Of a DNA stretch of 10,776 bases, positions 4,264 through 10,776 are shown one piece after another. This DNA comes from Deltaproteobacteria bacterium (GTDB lineage: Bacteria; Desulfobacterota; Desulfobacteria; Desulfobacterales; ETH-SRB1). Location of the stretch: positions 1 to 10,776 of the forward strand of contig JAFCZU010000067.1 of the NCBI GenBank assembly GCA_019314185.1, written 5' to 3'. Within the stretch, counting starts at the first letter, position 1, and every line of letters begins with the position of its first letter. A model generated the notes under the pieces. That model was not told the origin of the DNA. It saw only the letters and a program-made list of their open reading frames with translations, and did no database searches. The position numbers and the translations under genes were made by a program.

Positions 4264-7035
4264 CTAAACCTCATAAACCTTCAACACCTCATCCCCATAA
4301 TGATTAATGACCTTGACGGCGATCTTTCCTGTGGTGGGTGGATCAAAGGGGCGGCTCATTGTGGTGTAGAGAGAAGACCATGCCTCTTCGTTGATTTCAG
4401 CTTTTAGCGCGCGTTTTAACTTGTCATAGGGCTGATCCGCGCCGGTGAAATAGGCGTGGCGGACAAAAAAGCTCTCTTCGTTGTAGTCGGTATCTATGAA
4501 CCAGCAGGCAATGTCTTCGGTTGAATGACTGCGTATCTGACCTGTGGTCGGGTCGTAAACATCCACCCCCTTTACTTCAATAGTGATCTGGCCGCCTTTT
4601 ATCTTCTTTATCTTGAGGTCAGGCTCGCCGAAGACCATGAAGAGGTTTCCAGCGCCCGTCTTTTTGAGGAGTTCATCTCCCATGCTGAGGTCAGGATTCA
4701 TTCGGGCTGGAAGCACGGTTAACTGTCCATAGCGTTTGGCTTCTTCTGACACATGCGGATCAAAGGCGAACCCGCATATAATCAACGTGTCGAATCCCAC
4801 CCCTTTTACTGCTTCTTTGGCCGCCTCCTTGACCAGCACAGGCCCTACCGTGCCATGTTCCGGTCCAATTGAAACGGCCACACGACGAACCGCTCCGTCT
4901 TTTTCTGTGTATTCCCCTTCGGCTTGAATCCATGTCCCAGCGTATGTTTCCAGACGGTCGAAATGAAGCCGTTCGTTCTTGATTGTGTTCTGAACTCCCG
5001 CTTTCTTCAGGTTTTCCAGGATCATAGTCTCAAACTGATCTGAACCGTGTGACTTGCGTCCCTCCTTTTCGGATACGGGTATTTCCTCGTCAGTGGACAG
5101 CACCCTGTGAGGTGACAGGCTCTCCACTGTGAATGGGCCTGTAACCCTGATGCGTTTTTTGTCTTCATAGGGTTGATCAAAAAGAGTTTCCTGGTCAGCA
5201 TCGCGGGAAATGGATCTGTCTATTTCTTCCTGACGTCTCTTTTGAAGAGTCCACCATTCTTTATGGAGTTTTCCGGCTTCTTTGGGCCATGCCTTGTCCG
5301 TCTCTCTGGGGATTTCCCACTCTTTCCACGTTTTTTTAAGCGAGCCATTCAGTTTTATCCTGACAGTCTCCAGTTTTTTCTGCCATTTGGCGTAGATGGT
5401 ATCAATTTCAGAATTGTTAGCAATGGCCTTAAGGGTTATATGCGGCACCCGTTTATAAACAAATCCCTTCTTGATATCGTTTTGTGTCTTGTATTCGGGC
5501 GGCACCTTGCCGGTAATCTCCATTTCTTTTTTGATGCCTTCGGAAGAATCCGCCAAGTAATAATAAGGGTATTTGGCGGCCATAAGTCTGGTGCGGGCCA
5601 AGGCAAGGGCCACGCGGGAGGTATCAGCGGTAATCCAGCGGCGGCCCCACTGTTCGGCTGCATAGGCAGTGGTGCCGCCACCGCAGGTGGGGTCAAGGAC
5701 GAGGTCGCCAGGGTCGGTAGTCATAAGCATACTTCGTTCTATTACTTTTGTTGCCGTCTCGACGACATACTTTTGATTTCTCGCCCCTGTTGTATCTTCC
5801 CACATACTTACAAGTTTCTTAAGTTCATAATCCTCAAGAAAATAGATGTATCTTAAATTTCCCACACCTTCTGGCTCAATCCTATTCGCGGCGATTAGAC
5901 GTTTGATTCCTTCTTGCCCAGTTATCCAGCATAACCCCGTTGGTGGATTGAATGTTCTACCTCGAAATTCAACCGGATATACATCCTTTGAGCTAAAACT
6001 TGCTGGCCAAAGAGGTACCATTCGGAAAACTCTTGGATTTTTGGGCAATAGCGAATGGTCCGCAATTTGTTTGGCCGTCATCTTACGGCGGATACCAAAC
6101 TCGTCTTCATGCCAGCCCCAATGGAAATCTCCTGAAACATTTTGTGAGAGATACAGTTGACGATATTTTAACTGAGCGATATCTTTTGAATACCATAATA
6201 GATAGTCGAACATGCCCTCAAGGTGCTTTGCACCCAGTGGCATTGTTTTTTTTCTGAAGGGTATTTGAGAAACAAAATTTTCACTCCCAAACACTTCATC
6301 CATCAAACACCGCACCAGATGCACATTTTCATCCCCAATCTGCACAAATACACTCCCGGTCTCGGTCAAAAGCTCCCTCGTAACGACCAGCCGGTCCCGC
6401 AAATAACTCAAGTACGAATGAATGCCCAGCTTCCACGTATCCCTGAAGGCCCTTATCTGCTCCGGCTGCCGGGTTACGTTCACAGCCTTGCCGTCCTTGA
6501 CATCTCTCTTTCTTGTGCTGACCTGCCAGTTTGATCCGAACTTGATCCCGTAAGGCGGATCAATATAGATCATCTGAACCTGTCCTTTGAGACCCTCTTT
6601 CTCGGCCAGGGATGTCATGACATAAAGCGAATCACCCAGGATCATCCGGTTTGACCAGTTGGTCCCGTGATGATAAAAATCGATCATTTCCTCAAATTCA
6701 ATGCCGTTAAAGTCGGCAAAGAGACTGGCCTGGGCCGGAGCTTCTCTTTTTTCGGTCCTGCGCACATCTTCTATTATGCTCTGGGGGTGAATCTTCTCCT
6801 GAATATAGATGGGTACCGACGCTACGGCCAGGTACTGTTGATCCTGCTCGTCCTTCCCTTTCCAGACAAGCTGGGGGTCCAATGATGGGTCTCTGGGATA
6901 GAGGACTGTTTCCGGTCGGTTTTCGTCTTCCTTCACAAAATCACGGAGTTCCTCGGTGGGGATGTTGGCGCGCTTGTCCTTGTGCTTCAGGCTATCAATC
7001 GGTTTGGTCTTGTTTGTCTTTTTCTTCCCTGCCAT
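4264..7035 (-). CDS. Type III-like DNA methyltransferase (Mod), beta-class N6-adenine type
   Basis: A 923-aa site-specific methyltransferase that should use S-adenosylmethionine to protect host DNA from its partner nuclease. The catalytic motif IV IYIDPPYGIKFGSNW is at about 156-170 (DPPY 159-162) and the AdoMet-binding motif I DPTCGGGTTAYAAEQWGRR is at 448-466. Motif IV before motif I, with about 280 residues between for target recognition, is the beta-class order seen in M.EcoP15I. Other family marks include RAFRDTWKLGIHSYLSYLRDRL (195-216) and TGSVFVQIGDENVHL (226-240). It is longer than classical Mod subunits (about 650 aa). The extra length is a C-terminal region, about 510-923, of unclear fold that begins with a helical, Trp/Lys-rich segment. 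The start ATG has GGAG 9 nt upstream. It lies 73 nt after the Res gene on the same strand, so one operon is likely. Reading frame and motifs appear intact. Confidence 0.95.
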   Translation of the reverse strand: MAGKKKTNKTKPIDSLKHKDKRANIPTEELRDFVKEDENRPETVLYPRDPSLDPQLVWKGKDEQDQQYLAVASVPIYIQEKIHPQSIIEDVRRTEKREAPAQASLFADFNGIEFEEMIDFYHHGTNWSNRMILGDSLYVMTSLAEKEGLKGQVQMIYIDPPYGIKFGSNWQVSTRKRDVKDGKAVNVTRQPEQIRAFRDTWKLGIHSYLSYLRDRLVVTRELLTETGSVFVQIGDENVHLVRCLMDEVFGSENFVSQIPFRKKTMPLGAKHLEGMFDYLLWYSKDIAQLKYRQLYLSQNVSGDFHWGWHEDEFGIRRKMTAKQIADHSLLPKNPRVFRMVPLWPASFSSKDVYPVEFRGRTFNPPTGLCWITGQEGIKRLIAANRIEPEGVGNLRYIYFLEDYELKKLVSMWEDTTGARNQKYVVETATKVIERSMLMTTDPGDLVLDPTCGGGTTAYAAEQWGRRWITADTSRVALALARTRLMAAKYPYYYLADSSEGIKKEMEITGKVPPEYKTQNDIKKGFVYKRVPHITLKAIANNSEIDTIYAKWQKKLETVRIKLNGSLKKTWKEWEIPRETDKAWPKEAGKLHKEWWTLQKRRQEEIDRSISRDADQETLFDQPYEDKKRIRVTGPFTVESLSPHRVLSTDEEIPVSEKEGRKSHGSDQFETMILENLKKAGVQNTIKNERLHFDRLETYAGTWIQAEGEYTEKDGAVRRVAVSIGPEHGTVGPVLVKEAAKEAVKGVGFDTLIICGFAFDPHVSEEAKRYGQLTVLPARMNPDLSMGDELLKKTGAGNLFMVFGEPDLKIKKIKGGQITIEVKGVDVYDPTTGQIRSHSTEDIACWFIDTDYNEESFFVRHAYFTGADQPYDKLKRALKAEINEEAWSSLYTTMSRPFDPPTTGKIAVKVINHYGDEVLKVYEV

Positions 7036-7108
7036 GTCTCAGTTCTCCGTTTATTAACTCCATATGGCTTCAACCAGGACACTGGTGCGGATTGCCCCGT
7101 CAGAAGAT

Positions 7109-10100
7109 TCAGTGTTTGAGGAAGTCACGAATCACACGCTTGGCATTCCATGGGTCATCTATCTCCAGAAAGGCCCATCGTCCGAATCCGCCATGGTTGT
7201 TCACCGCCGGCGCCCAAAGGAGCCGGGCTGTCGCTACGTTCGCCTCTTTGTCCTTCTTTTTTTCACCTGTCACCTCGATAATCAAGTTCAGCAAGTCATC
7301 TTTTCCCGCTCCATCATCCAGACAGACCAGAAAATCCGGAATATAATTCTTCTCCTGTCCGTTGATCGTGTATGGGATGCTCAAGCCGATGTTGTGATTT
7401 TTGGCATAGGCAAAGACTTCCTTCATCTCTTCCAGGGTCTGAGCCATTTTCTGCTCCCATGATTCGGTATCCGCTACAACATGCGATATATGACACTTAT
7501 CGGGATCAGTTTTATAGGTCGGCCGCACAGTATCAAAATCTACATAACGGGTAGAGCCTGTAGAATCATAGGGATACAGGATGGGCTTGAGGGTCTTGTC
7601 TCCTGATTCCGCAGCCACAATAGCCAAGTATATGCGGTCTGCCGCATCATTGGCAAACTGAACAAGGAGAAGCAGTTGAGGAAAAACATTGTCCTTTATG
7701 ACAACGCATTCATCCAGCCAGCGTCTGGTGATTCCGAGTAGTTGGGGAAACAGCCAGGGCTTTGAACTTCCCTCATCATCGCGGAAATATTTCTCAAGAG
7801 TCAGCTTTGCAAGGAGAAATACCACCTCTTGCACGCGCCGGTTTTTGAGATCATCAAGAGTCAGAATCGTTGACTCACCGACAATGGGAGCGTTTTCGGT
7901 TTTAGTGGGGATGTCCAGGTTGGACAGCACAAGCCTGGATTCATCGGTGAAAACCGCTTTTAGTTTCTCGCATGGTAATTCATAACGATATCCTGTAAGA
8001 CGAGGAAAGAGGATCTCTCTTGAAATACGATCCGCAAGAGCGCGGACATGGGTAATTTCAGGGCCAGGTTGAGGGTCGGGATTAGAACCTGCACAGGGGA
8101 TAAAAGAAAACGGGACCCCATAAACCTCGGCATACTCTACGGGGAAGGCTTCTAAATCAACTGTTTTGCCGTTTACCTGCAAACGACGGGCTACAGTCGT
8201 ATAACTCATCCGGCGAAGGCCGCGGCCCACCACCTGTTCACAGAGAAGCTGTGTTCCAAAGGCTCTTACCCCCAAGATATGAGTTACCATGTTGGCGTCC
8301 CATCCTTCGGTCAGCATGGACACCGAGACAACGCATTTTATCCGCTCACCGAGTTTCCCGGGTTTGCCGACCGTGTTCATCACCTCGCGTAACAGGTCCT
8401 CATCCGTGAGTTTGTCCGCATCCCGGCCGGGAAAGCGGGCGCGGTATTCGGACTTAAACTCTTCAATCTCCCTTGCCGCTACTTTTTTAAATTCCCTGCT
8501 CATGGCCTCGCCTGATTCAAGCTGCTCGCTGTCGATCAGAATGCTATTCGGCCTCCGGCTCCATGTGCCGTTCTGCTCATTGCTGAAAACCGGCATATTT
8601 CCAGGGACGACGATGGTGGAATCGTCCGAAAGGGTTTTTTCCCATCCGGCAATGTAATCAAATATGAGCTTTGATACATTGGTATTATTGCAGACCACAA
8701 TAAAAACCGGTGGTGTAAGCCCATTAGTCCCTGCTCCGGCATTTTGTTCCCACCGGCGGTAGTATTTTTCATAGTTTTCATAGAGGCTCTTGAGCGCTCC
8801 TTCCAAAATGGCCGGCAGTTTCGGTTCTCCGCTTAAGGCCTGGGTCTTTCTGCCCTTTTTGGGAAGATGATCACGGATGCGGAACCATAGATCCCGGTAT
8901 GTGGGCTGCTCACCTGTCATAGAATCGTCGGCTATGGGCACGCGAGGGACTTTAACGATACCGCACTCTATGGCATCAATAAGGGAAAAATCAGAGACCA
9001 CCCAGGGGAAAAGTGTCCCCTCGGGATAACCGGAACCGCTCAGGAAGAAAGGCGTGGCCGACAGGTCGTAAATCGCCTTTATGCCGATCTTGGACTTTAC
9101 TGCTTCCAGTCCTGAAATCCATATACGAGCAGCCTCTTCCCTTTTTTGAGCCTCTTTTCTTTCATCGCCTTTCAACTTTTCTTCCGGGCTTTCCGGCTTT
9201 CGACGGTAACAATGATGGGCCTCATCATTGATAACAAGGATATTCTTCTTATTTCCCAGCTCACGGCAGACGCGTCGCACCATCTGGACAGGTGTTTCAG
9301 TGAAGGGGCTGGCTTTTTCCCCGGCAAGAATGTTTTTAGTAAGTCTGCTCGCTCTGTTTCGTTCCTTAAGCTTAAAGGCATGAAAGTTGCTGATAATGAT
9401 CTTAGCCTTTCCCAATTGATTGAGTAAATTGGGTGGAACGATATCCATTTTCCGGTAATAATTTTGAGGATCATTAGGCAGAAGCACCCTGAGACGATCC
9501 CGTATAGTAATGCCGGGAGTCACGATAAGAAACGTATCTGAAAAACGGGCGTCCTTCTTGCCGGCATTTTTGTTAAGGACATGCCATGCAATGAGCATAG
9601 CCATGACAACGGTCTTGCCACTGCCCGTGGCCATCTTAAAGGCAATGCGATAAAGAAGAGGATTGGCATCCTCATTGGCCTTGCGCAGTTCATTCTCAAT
9701 CCAGGCGTCGCCATACTTCTTCGCCGCTTCTGTTGTGTAAATAAGGGTCTCCAATGCCTCTATCTGGCAAAAGAACAGTCTTGGTTCCCGCTCGGATCGC
9801 TGCCAATATTCGAGCAGGCGTGAAGTGGTCCTGGTAATTCCCGGATACCCGCCCTGTCTCCATCCGGCAACACGGGCGCGGACATGATTGATAAACTCGT
9901 TTTCTTTAATGCGGTCTTGTTTCCACTCTGTAGCAAAAGTGAGCTGCTGTTTGCTTTTCTTTTTGGGCTTGGGGACGGGGATAAAATAGGAGCTTACACG
10001 ACGAGTTTCATTGATTTCATTGGTAATACCATCTTCAGTGAATCGAAAATGTCTCTCAGGTTCCTCAAAAGGTGAATTGATAATCGGGTTTTCAATGATA

Positions 10101-10111
10101 ACTTGTTCCAT
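7109..10111 (-). CDS. Type III-like restriction enzyme (Res): SF2 helicase plus nuclease, BPTD_3080-like
   Basis: A 1000-aa ATP-dependent restriction subunit. Its N-terminus (MEQVIIENPIINSPFEEP, then an SSYFIPVPKPKK segment) matches my memory of the family named BPTD_3080 restriction endonuclease. Superfamily 2 helicase motifs are complete and in order: Walker A ATGSGKT (161-167), Walker B DEAH (296-299), motif III SATP (351-354), motif V LTEGWDAN (600-607) and motif VI QVVGRGLRR (626-634). The C-terminal nuclease region shows IPDFLV (Asp926) and LIIEVTGEKKKDK (Glu946), a PD-(D/E)XK layout in which Thr replaces the usual Lys after the Glu. The ATG at 10111 has a purine-rich AAGGGG about 12 nt upstream. 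Res precedes Mod, the reverse of the classical mod-res order. Both should work as a complex that cuts unmethylated DNA while translocating along it. Confidence 0.95.
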   Translation of the reverse strand: MEQVIIENPIINSPFEEPERHFRFTEDGITNEINETRRVSSYFIPVPKPKKKSKQQLTFATEWKQDRIKENEFINHVRARVAGWRQGGYPGITRTTSRLLEYWQRSEREPRLFFCQIEALETLIYTTEAAKKYGDAWIENELRKANEDANPLLYRIAFKMATGSGKTVVMAMLIAWHVLNKNAGKKDARFSDTFLIVTPGITIRDRLRVLLPNDPQNYYRKMDIVPPNLLNQLGKAKIIISNFHAFKLKERNRASRLTKNILAGEKASPFTETPVQMVRRVCRELGNKKNILVINDEAHHCYRRKPESPEEKLKGDERKEAQKREEAARIWISGLEAVKSKIGIKAIYDLSATPFFLSGSGYPEGTLFPWVVSDFSLIDAIECGIVKVPRVPIADDSMTGEQPTYRDLWFRIRDHLPKKGRKTQALSGEPKLPAILEGALKSLYENYEKYYRRWEQNAGAGTNGLTPPVFIVVCNNTNVSKLIFDYIAGWEKTLSDDSTIVVPGNMPVFSNEQNGTWSRRPNSILIDSEQLESGEAMSREFKKVAAREIEEFKSEYRARFPGRDADKLTDEDLLREVMNTVGKPGKLGERIKCVVSVSMLTEGWDANMVTHILGVRAFGTQLLCEQVVGRGLRRMSYTTVARRLQVNGKTVDLEAFPVEYAEVYGVPFSFIPCAGSNPDPQPGPEITHVRALADRISREILFPRLTGYRYELPCEKLKAVFTDESRLVLSNLDIPTKTENAPIVGESTILTLDDLKNRRVQEVVFLLAKLTLEKYFRDDEGSSKPWLFPQLLGITRRWLDECVVIKDNVFPQLLLLVQFANDAADRIYLAIVAAESGDKTLKPILYPYDSTGSTRYVDFDTVRPTYKTDPDKCHISHVVADTESWEQKMAQTLEEMKEVFAYAKNHNIGLSIPYTINGQEKNYIPDFLVCLDDGAGKDDLLNLIIEVTGEKKKDKEANVATARLLWAPAVNNHGGFGRWAFLEIDDPWNAKRVIRDFLKH

Positions 10112-10168
10112 TGATCATTACCCCTTTTTTTCAAAGCAAGCTCAAGCTATAAGAAAAAATTTAAAAGG

Positions 10169-10197
10169 AACTTAACAAAAACAATGATAGCCGTCAA
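10169..10197 (-). promoter_or_regulatory. Possible promoter of the restriction-modification operon
   Basis: Minus strand: TTGACG (10192-10197, 5 of 6 to TTGACA), 17-nt spacer, TAAGTT (10169-10174, a poor -10). It lies about 60 nt before the Res ATG. The -10 is weak, and an alternative TTATAG box lies closer to the gene, so this is tentative. Confidence 0.25.
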
Positions 10198-10267
10198 TAA
10201 TACAGACTTGAATATCAGCCTTGACCAGGATTTGGTGGATTTTGTCATGGCAGGCACAAGGAGATGA
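10184..10267 (+). pseudogene. Possible remnant of a ribbon-helix-helix (ParD-like) antitoxin gene
   Basis: A 27-codon frame from ATG at 10184 to TGA at 10265 contains TDLNISLDQDLVDFVMAGTRR, which resembles the N-terminal beta strand and first helix of ParD/CopG-type antitoxins (usually 70-90 aa). AAAGGAA lies about 13 nt upstream. Neither other frame downstream continues the fold, and no toxin gene follows. This is either a decayed toxin-antitoxin relic or chance similarity. Confidence 0.25.
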
Positions 10268-10292
10268 CATGGAGAACGCATTAGAATTATAG

Positions 10293-10360
10293 GCACAGAG
10301 CGCGCAGAGGGTTTTATCTTAAAATTCTCTCTGCGTTCTCTGCGACTTTGCGGTGAATAA
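10293..10360. repeat. Imperfect inverted repeat of the dispersed CTCTGCG type
   Basis: The left part GCACAGAGCGCGCAGAGG and the right part TCTCTGCGTTCTCTGCG are imperfect reverse complements around an AT-rich centre, ending in CTTTGCGGTGAA. This wording is typical of short non-coding repeats copied widely in many environmental bacterial genomes. Confidence 0.6.
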
Positions 10361-10433
10361 TTTCTATGAGTTAGCGGCGTACCCCCTGAATAATTACAAT
10401 TTAGGTTATAGTAACTCATTGTTTACAATTTTC

Positions 10434-10463
10434 AGTGAAACTCCGTGCCCTTCCGTGGTGAAC
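10434..10463. repeat. Second, degenerate copy-like segment of the same repeat style
   Basis: AGTGAAACTCCGTGCCC followed by TTCCGTGGTGAAC recalls the right half of CTCTGCG/CTCCGTG repeats ending in GGTGAA, about 80 bp from the better copy. It has no matching left arm. Confidence 0.4.
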
Positions 10464-10497
10464 TTTTATAATTTATTACGAGTTCATTATTATTATT

Positions 10498-10527
10498 TTG
10501 GTATTATGTTACCTTTCATGGTATATT
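10498..10527 (+). promoter_or_regulatory. Candidate sigma-70 promoter of the M24 peptidase gene
   Basis: Plus strand: TTGGTA (10498-10503, 4 of 6), 18-nt spacer, TATATT (10522-10527, 5 of 6). Start of transcription near 10534 would leave a leader of about 33 nt before the TTG codon. The surroundings are very AT-rich, so a chance match is possible. Confidence 0.35.
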
Positions 10528-10555
10528 ATTGTGATTTAGAAATAATAATTATTTT

Positions 10556-10560
10556 AGGAG
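10556..10560 (+). promoter_or_regulatory. Ribosome binding site fixing the TTG start of the M24 gene
   Basis: AGGAG with a 6-nt spacer to TTG at 10567. A stop codon (TAA, 10563-10565) in another frame and the absence of a nearby in-frame ATG support TTG. Confidence 0.6.
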
Positions 10561-10566
10561 ATTAAT

Positions 10567-10776
10567 TTGAAAAAAACAATTGAAAAAAGAGTGAAAAGGC
10601 TCAGGAAATCTCTTGCAGACAATAATATTGACACACTGCTGGTACTTGTGGAGGAAAATCGTCGTTATTTAAGCGGATTTACAGGCGAGGATAGCCAGTT
10701 TGATGAAACAGCAGGGGCTCTTTTTATAACAGATAAAAGACTAATACTGGCAACAGATTCGCGCAATGACCTGCAG
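10567..10776 (+). CDS. M24-family aminopeptidase (Xaa-Pro aminopeptidase/prolidase type), N-terminal part
   Basis: The first 70 codons of a gene cut by the window edge. The translation, with RVKRLRKSLADNNIDTLLV, ENRRYLSGFTGEDSQ and GALFITDKRLILATDSR, matches the creatinase N-terminal domain that precedes the pita-bread metallopeptidase domain in PepP/PepQ-like enzymes of about 350-400 aa. These cytosolic enzymes release N-terminal residues next to proline. The metal-binding residues would lie in the missing C-terminal domain. The start is TTG with a well-placed AGGAG. It is the only clear plus-strand gene, is a housekeeping type, and probably marks the end of the defence island. Confidence 0.85.
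   Translation, partial: MKKTIEKRVKRLRKSLADNNIDTLLVLVEENRRYLSGFTGEDSQFDETAGALFITDKRLILATDSRNDLQ

Larger units (their letters stand above)
10112..10566. other. Non-coding, repeat-bearing region between Res and the M24 peptidase gene
   Basis: These 455 bp separate divergently transcribed genes. They hold the candidate Res promoter, a short plus-strand reading frame that looks like an antitoxin remnant (10184-10267), an imperfect inverted repeat of CTCTGCG type (10293-10360), a related degenerate repeat (about 10434-10463) and a promoter candidate for the M24 gene. Longer open frames here translate through the repeats and lack family features. Confidence 0.6.

Noticed and set aside
5173..5856. 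Plus-strand 227-codon frame
   Set aside because: It lies fully antisense to the methyltransferase, whose motifs and frame are intact there. It is a shadow frame.
10147..10419. Minus-strand 90-codon frame upstream of Res
   Set aside because: It translates through the CTCTGCG-type repeat (SRRERRE) and an AT-rich segment. It has no ribosome site, and the repeat explains its coding look.
10353..10565. Plus-strand 70-codon frame just before the M24 gene
   Set aside because: It covers repeat sequence and the promoter region, is rich in Tyr/Asn/Ile as expected from AT-rich DNA, and resembles no protein family.

Overview
The window reads as a bacterial defence island. Almost all coding is on the minus strand, so transcription runs from right to left. 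The organism is probably a Gram-negative, moderate-GC environmental anaerobe, with Desulfobacterota or a similar sediment lineage as my best guess. That guess rests on the style of the dispersed repeats (a CGTCATTCCC palindrome and CTCTGCG-type repeats) and on the look of the restriction proteins. No rRNA, tRNA, CRISPR array or transposase gene was found.

Layout in the direction of minus-strand transcription: (1) 10111 to 4264 holds a two-gene type III-like restriction-modification system, with the helicase/nuclease (Res, 1000 aa) first and a long beta-class adenine methyltransferase (Mod, 923 aa) second. (2) 4184 to 2434 holds a tightly packed three-gene cassette: a small sigma-70-family (ECF-like) sigma factor, a 210-aa protein with a degenerate XRE-like helix-turn-helix, and an ImmA/IrrE-type zinc peptidase. 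The last two genes overlap by ATGA. (3) 2329 to 2186 encodes a very basic 47-aa protein. (4) 2185 to 1629 is non-coding and carries a palindromic repeat, two small dyads and a strong housekeeping-type promoter. (5) 1628 to 92 holds a CBASS pair: a CD-NTase (cGAS-like cyclase) followed one base later by an E2-like conjugating enzyme. The CBASS effector is not visible and would have to lie beyond position 1. On the plus strand at the right edge, after about 450 bp of repeat-rich non-coding DNA, a chromosomal-type gene for an M24 aminopeptidase begins at 10567 and runs off the window. It is probably the edge of the island.

Working model: the R-M system acts on unmodified DNA. The cyclase makes a nucleotide second messenger on infection, and the E2 protein modifies the cyclase through its small-residue C-terminal tail (GGSA). 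The most unusual part is the sigma / HTH / ImmA-peptidase cassette between the two defence systems. It resembles the CapH-CapP control of CBASS (an HTH repressor cleaved by an ImmA-like peptidase) but has a dedicated sigma factor added. A two-part motif (ATTGTAAC, 10-12 nt, TATTTATGT) lies upstream of both the sigma gene and the cyclase gene and could link the cassette to CBASS expression. By eye the R-M genes are clearly richer in GC than the cassette and CBASS genes, which suggests the island was assembled from parts of different origin.
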